A stretch of DNA of 64,000 bases. Source: JBPEWY01 sp965224095. GTDB lineage: Bacteria > Bacteroidota > Bacteroidia > Flavobacteriales > Flavobacteriaceae. The notes below the pieces were generated by a model. The model did no database searches and was not told where the DNA came from. It was given only the letters and a program-made list of their open reading frames with translations. Positions within the stretch are counted from its first letter, which is position 1, and each line of letters opens with the position of its first letter. Below, piece after piece: positions 60,742-64,000 of this stretch. The stretch covers positions 2,232,001 to 2,296,000 of the forward strand of contig OZ245039.1 of the NCBI GenBank assembly GCA_965224095.1, read 5' to 3'. The translations under genes were made by a program, and so were the position numbers.

Positions 60742-62322
60742 ATGGCAGAAGTTAAAGCTGCTGAAGTATCAGCAATCTTAAAAAAACAACTATCAGGATT
60801 TGAAGCAAAAGCTTCTTTAGATGAAGTAGGAACGGTTCTTCAGGTGGGTGACGGGATTGCCCGGGCGTATGGGCTTTCTAATGCTCAGTACGGGGAATTA
60901 GTGGAGTTTGAAGGCGGTATGGAAGGAATTGTACTGAACCTGGAAGAAGACAATGTGGGAATCGTACTTTTAGGACCTTCAAAGGAAATTAAGGAAGGAG
61001 CTACCGTAAAACGCACACAGCGAATTGCTTCCATTAAAGTAGGAGAAGAAATGGTAGGACGCGTGGTAGATACCTTAGGAAACCCTATTGACGGGAAAGG
61101 ACCTATCGGAGGTAAACTCTATGAAATGCCATTAGAGCGAAAAGCACCTGGAGTTATTTACAGACAACCCGTTAATGAACCCCTACAAACCGGAATTAAG
61201 TCGGTTGATGCCATGATTCCAATTGGAAGAGGGCAAAGGGAATTAATTATTGGTGACCGCCAGACAGGAAAGACCACGGTTGCTATTGATACGATTATTA
61301 ATCAGAAAGAGTTTTACGATGCAGGAGAGCCCGTTTTCTGTATTTATGTAGCCGTTGGACAGAAAGCTTCTACAGTTGCTGGAATTGCTAAGACATTGGA
61401 AGATAAGGGAGCTATGGCGTATACGGTTATTGTTGCTGCTAATGCTTCCGATCCTGCTCCAATGCAGGTGTATGCTCCTTTTGCAGGTGCTGCAATCGGT
61501 GAGTATTTTCGCGATTCCGGTCGTCCGGCATTAATTATCTACGATGACCTTTCCAAACAAGCCGTAGCATATCGTGAAGTGTCGTTGTTATTACGTCGTC
61601 CTCCTGGACGTGAAGCCTATCCGGGAGACGTTTTCTATCTGCATTCAAGATTGTTGGAGCGCGCGGCAAAAGTTATTGGCGATGATGATATAGCAAAAAA
61701 CATGAATGACCTTCCGGAAAGCCTTAAACCTTTGGTGAAAGGAGGAGGTTCTTTAACGGCATTACCTATTATTGAAACACAGGCAGGTGATGTATCGGCT
61801 TATATTCCTACCAATGTAATATCCATTACGGATGGTCAGATATTTTTGGAGTCTGATTTATTTAATTCCGGGGTTCGTCCGGCAATTAATGTGGGGATCT
61901 CGGTATCACGTGTAGGAGGATCAGCTCAGATTAAATCCATGAAAAAAGTAGCGGGAACTTTAAAATTAGACCAGGCTCAATATCGGGAATTGGAGGCTTT
62001 CGCTAAGTTTGGGTCAGACCTTGATGCTGCGACTATGAATGTTATTGAAAAAGGAAAGCGCAATGTGGAGATTCTGAAACAGGCTCAAAATGACCCTTAT
62101 TCGGTGGAAGATCAGATTGCTATTATCTATGCAGGATCAAAAAATCTTTTAAGAGATGTTCCCGTAGAGCGAATTAAAGAATTTGAAAGAGAATATATCG
62201 AATTCTTGAACGCTAAGCACAGAGGAGTTCTTGATACTTTAAAAGCAGGAAAGCTTACCGACGAGGTAACCGATACCCTTGCAAAAGTTGCCGGGGATTT
62301 AGCTGCAGGCTATAAAGCATAA
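60742..62322 (+). CDS. atpA: F0F1 ATP synthase subunit alpha
   Basis: A 526-aa regulatory nucleotide-binding subunit of F1. P-loop GDRQTGKT (171-178), the region PAINVGISVSRVGGSAQ (arginine finger), and LLRRPPGREAYPGDVFYLHS are all intact. The catalytic beta subunit gene atpD is not in this operon, as is usual in Bacteroidota. A hairpin lies in the 70-bp gap to atpG. Confidence 0.97.
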   Translation: MAEVKAAEVSAILKKQLSGFEAKASLDEVGTVLQVGDGIARAYGLSNAQYGELVEFEGGMEGIVLNLEEDNVGIVLLGPSKEIKEGATVKRTQRIASIKVGEEMVGRVVDTLGNPIDGKGPIGGKLYEMPLERKAPGVIYRQPVNEPLQTGIKSVDAMIPIGRGQRELIIGDRQTGKTTVAIDTIINQKEFYDAGEPVFCIYVAVGQKASTVAGIAKTLEDKGAMAYTVIVAANASDPAPMQVYAPFAGAAIGEYFRDSGRPALIIYDDLSKQAVAYREVSLLLRRPPGREAYPGDVFYLHSRLLERAAKVIGDDDIAKNMNDLPESLKPLVKGGGSLTALPIIETQAGDVSAYIPTNVISITDGQIFLESDLFNSGVRPAINVGISVSRVGGSAQIKSMKKVAGTLKLDQAQYRELEAFAKFGSDLDAATMNVIEKGKRNVEILKQAQNDPYSVEDQIAIIYAGSKNLLRDVPVERIKEFEREYIEFLNAKHRGVLDTLKAGKLTDEVTDTLAKVAGDLAAGYKA

Positions 62323-62326
62323 TTAT

Positions 62327-62372
62327 ACACTATTGGAAATCCTGGTGTGAACAGGACTTATAGTTATAGTGT
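62327..62372 (+). other. Nested inverted repeat between atpA and atpG
   Basis: ACACTAT (62327-62333) pairs with ATAGTGT (62366-62372), enclosing TCCTG (62340-62344) and CAGGA (62352-62356). It could fold into an interrupted hairpin in the mRNA leader of atpG. No T-run follows. Confidence 0.45.
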
Positions 62373-62392
62373 TGAATTGACAAAAAGAAAAG

Positions 62393-63250
62393 ATGGCAAA
62401 TTTAAAAGAAATACGTAACAGAATTGCATCGGTTGCTTCTACAATGCAGATTACAAGCGCCATGAAAATGGTCTCTGCAGCGAAGCTTAAAAAGGCCCAG
62501 GATGCTATTACTGCCATGCGTCCGTATTCTGATAAACTTACCGAGCTTTTACAGAGTCTTAGTACGACGCTGGAAAGCGATTCCGGAAGTGTTTTTGCAA
62601 ATCAACGGGAAGTAAACAAAGTATTGTTAGTAGCAATTACTTCTAACCGGGGTCTCTGTGGTGCATTTAATTCAAGTGTAATTAAAGAAACTGTCAGAGA
62701 AGCAGAAACTTATGGTACAAAAAAGGTAGACCTTGTAACCATAGGTAAAAAAGGAAACGATATTCTTAAAAAACGATTCTCGATTGTTAAAAACAATAAT
62801 GAGGTTTTTGACGATCTTACTTTTGATAATGTTTCGGAAACCGCCCAATTGCTTATGAAGTTATTTGAAGACGGAGCCTATGACAAAATTATTTTGGTGT
62901 ACAACCAGTTTAAAAATGCTGCGACTCAGATAGTTCAAACCGAGCAATTCCTTCCCATCGTTCCCGGGAGTGAGGAAAACACCGCAAATTTGGATTATAT
63001 TTTTGAGCCTTCCAAAGAGGAAATTGTAAAGACGCTCATACCCAAATCGCTTAAAATGCAGCTTTACAAAGCGGTTAGAGACTCATTTGCTGCAGAGCAC
63101 GGAGCTCGGATGACCGCCATGCATAAGGCCACCGATAACGCCGGAGCCTTAAAAGACGACCTTACACTTACGTATAATAAAGCGCGTCAGGCGGCTATTA
63201 CTAATGAAATTCTGGAAATTGTTGGTGGAGCCGAGGCTTTAAATAACTAA
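62393..63250 (+). CDS. atpG: F0F1 ATP synthase subunit gamma
   Basis: Central rotor shaft, 285 aa. N-terminal IRNRIASVASTMQITSAMKM helix, the LLVAITSNRGLCGAFNSSV core and the conserved C-terminal helix (ARMTAMHKATDNAGALKDDL followed by YNKARQAAITNEILEIVGGA). Last gene of the operon, followed by a strong terminator; atpD and atpC do not follow. Confidence 0.96.
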   Translation: MANLKEIRNRIASVASTMQITSAMKMVSAAKLKKAQDAITAMRPYSDKLTELLQSLSTTLESDSGSVFANQREVNKVLLVAITSNRGLCGAFNSSVIKETVREAETYGTKKVDLVTIGKKGNDILKKRFSIVKNNNEVFDDLTFDNVSETAQLLMKLFEDGAYDKIILVYNQFKNAATQIVQTEQFLPIVPGSEENTANLDYIFEPSKEEIVKTLIPKSLKMQLYKAVRDSFAAEHGARMTAMHKATDNAGALKDDLTLTYNKARQAAITNEILEIVGGAEALNN

Positions 63251-63276
63251 TGCAATTATAAAATTCCAATATGGAA

Positions 63277-63310
63277 GAAAACCCTGAAAAGCTTTTCAGG
63301 GTTTTCTTTT
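63277..63310. terminator. Terminator of the atp operon
   Basis: A perfect 30-bp palindrome (63277-63306): GAAAACCCTGAAAAG with CTTTTCAGGGTTTTC, followed by T4. Bidirectional in form. Confidence 0.88.
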
Positions 63311-63315
63311 TGGCA

Positions 63316-63323
63316 TACTTTTG
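63316..63323 (+). promoter_or_regulatory. -7 element of the small lipoprotein gene
   Basis: TACTTTTG, exact TAnnTTTG, 34 bp before ATG 63358, directly after the atp terminator. Confidence 0.5.
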
Positions 63324-63357
63324 GTTTTATATCTTTTAACAGGAAAATTTGCAAAAG

Positions 63358-63882
63358 ATGAAATCAGTGAAAATATTTTATAAAATGCTTATGGCTAGTA
63401 TCATATTAATGGCTTTTTCTAACTGCTCGAGTTCTCAAAAGCTCCAAAAAAACACGCCTTTTGTAATAGGTAATTGTACCTCACAAAAATGGGTTTCAGG
63501 AGTTGAACAAGGGAGTGCAGGGACTAAAGTAAGCTTTAATGTAAGCGCATTCAATCAGGAACGCTTTCAGTTAGACAGCCTGTACTTTCGTGGAAGAAAG
63601 ACTAAAATAAACACTGAAGATACCTCCGGCGGTATGCAATGTACGGCCAAGTTTTTAAAACAGAGCATTAAAAAACCGGATGTGGTGATGCATAGTGATC
63701 CTAAAAAAGAATATGGAAATACACTCCCGATAAAGCTGGAGCGGATTCCTTTTGAACTTAAGGAAAATGAGGCAGTTGTGAAATACATGGAAAACGGAAA
63801 GGTAAAGTATTATAAAATAGAAGGAATAAAAGAACTCCCGGAATTGTATTATCCCTCTGCAAAGCCAAAAAAAGAATACTAA
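63358..63882 (+). CDS. Hypothetical lipoprotein
   Basis: A 174-aa protein with a lipoprotein signal (MLMASIILMAFSNCSSS; lipidated Cys near residue 24). The mature part is beta-rich (FVIGNCTSQKWVSGVEQGSA, LDSLYFRGRKTKI) and ends in a Lys/Tyr tail. I do not recognise a family; it is a plausible outer-membrane lipoprotein of flavobacteria. Start ATG 63358 is preferred over TTG 63349. It stands alone between the atp terminator and a flippase gene. Confidence 0.75.
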   Translation: MKSVKIFYKMLMASIILMAFSNCSSSQKLQKNTPFVIGNCTSQKWVSGVEQGSAGTKVSFNVSAFNQERFQLDSLYFRGRKTKINTEDTSGGMQCTAKFLKQSIKKPDVVMHSDPKKEYGNTLPIKLERIPFELKENEAVVKYMENGKVKYYKIEGIKELPELYYPSAKPKKEY

Positions 63883-63937
63883 ACTTTGCTGGGAGCTTTC
63901 AAATCGATATTTTTAGCGTATTCTAATCATTGGTTGA

Positions 63938-64000
63938 TTGAGCGCACTTCAAAAACTTTTTAAGCAAACTTTTATTTATGGTCTGGCGACGGTACTTCCC
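63938..64000 (+). CDS. Flippase-type membrane protein (5' part only)
   Basis: Only the first 21 codons are inside the window: (TTG)SALQKLFKQTFIYGLATVLP. This N-terminus is typical of lipopolysaccharide/oligosaccharide flippase-type proteins (MOP family) of flavobacteria. TTG at 63938 is the likely start; an ATG at 63978 is in a different frame. A TATTTTTA element at 63907-63914 may be its promoter. It would be a second Wzx-like gene, outside the main cluster. Confidence 0.6.
   Translation, partial: MSALQKLFKQTFIYGLATVLP

Overview
The window reads as chromosomal DNA of a member of the Bacteroidota, most likely the family Flavobacteriaceae; the genus cannot be fixed from sequence alone. The reasons are AT-rich DNA, promoters with the Bacteroidota -7 element TAnnTTTG, a type IX secretion/gliding sorting domain (CHU_C type), a PorP/SprF-like partner, a SprE/PorW-like lipoprotein, an F-type ATPase operon without atpD and atpC, and many small families confined to this group (DUF4175, DUF4837, DUF6341, DUF6427, DUF5687). 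No phage, insertion sequence, CRISPR array, tRNA or rRNA was seen.

Layout. 1-2.3 kb: a T9SS-exported Ig-repeat protein and the start of its PorP/SprF partner, both on the minus strand. 2.3-8.1 kb: glnS, a stomatin-like SPFH protein, gltX and an AlkB-type alkane hydroxylase. 8.2-15 kb: DUF4175 protein, ybeY, mnmG and a methyltransferase; two perfect 16-bp ParB-binding (parS) palindromes bracket mnmG, which suggests this part of the chromosome is close to the replication origin. 15-24 kb: cell-envelope and housekeeping genes (OmpH/Skp-like, holB, pgk, LysM lytic transglycosylase, DUF4837 lipoprotein, a lipoprotein whose signal peptide is out of frame with its body, a 55-aa membrane protein, tatA, an M23 endopeptidase). 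24-25.8 kb: a bacterial GH3-type protein.

25.8-46.4 kb: a compact 19-gene block, all on the plus strand with no gap above about 30 bp. It begins with a nucleosidase-like protein, followed by a Wzz-like chain-length protein. Sugar-donor genes follow for dTDP-L-rhamnose (rfbBACD), GDP-L-fucose (gmd, fcl), UDP-glucuronate (ugd) and UDP-xylose (uxs). The block also holds a Wzx-like flippase, a pyruvyl transferase, two polymerase/ligase-type membrane proteins, two GT4 glycosyltransferases, a WcaF-like acetyltransferase, an SDR epimerase and an initiating polyprenyl-phosphate sugar transferase. Together they outline a Wzx/Wzy-type surface polysaccharide or O-antigen locus.

46.4-54.4 kb: purD, DUF6341, DUF6427, DUF4254, a glycosyltransferase, a TetR regulator, a PaaE-like ferredoxin reductase and a two-gene ABC exporter; a shared 9-bp motif hints that the TetR protein controls the divergent reductase/exporter promoter region. 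54.5-63.3 kb: SprE/PorW-like lipoprotein, bactofilin, AtpZ/I-like proteins and atpBEFHAG. The window closes with a small lipoprotein and the first 21 codons of a second flippase-type protein.

The observations most worth a second look are the parS pair around mnmG, the frameshifted TSP3 lipoprotein, the C-terminally clipped RfbD at the rfbD-gmd junction, the nucleosidase-like domain in the first gene of the polysaccharide block, the candidate TetR operators, and the intercistronic hairpins in the atp operon. I did not find a system I would call clearly undescribed.
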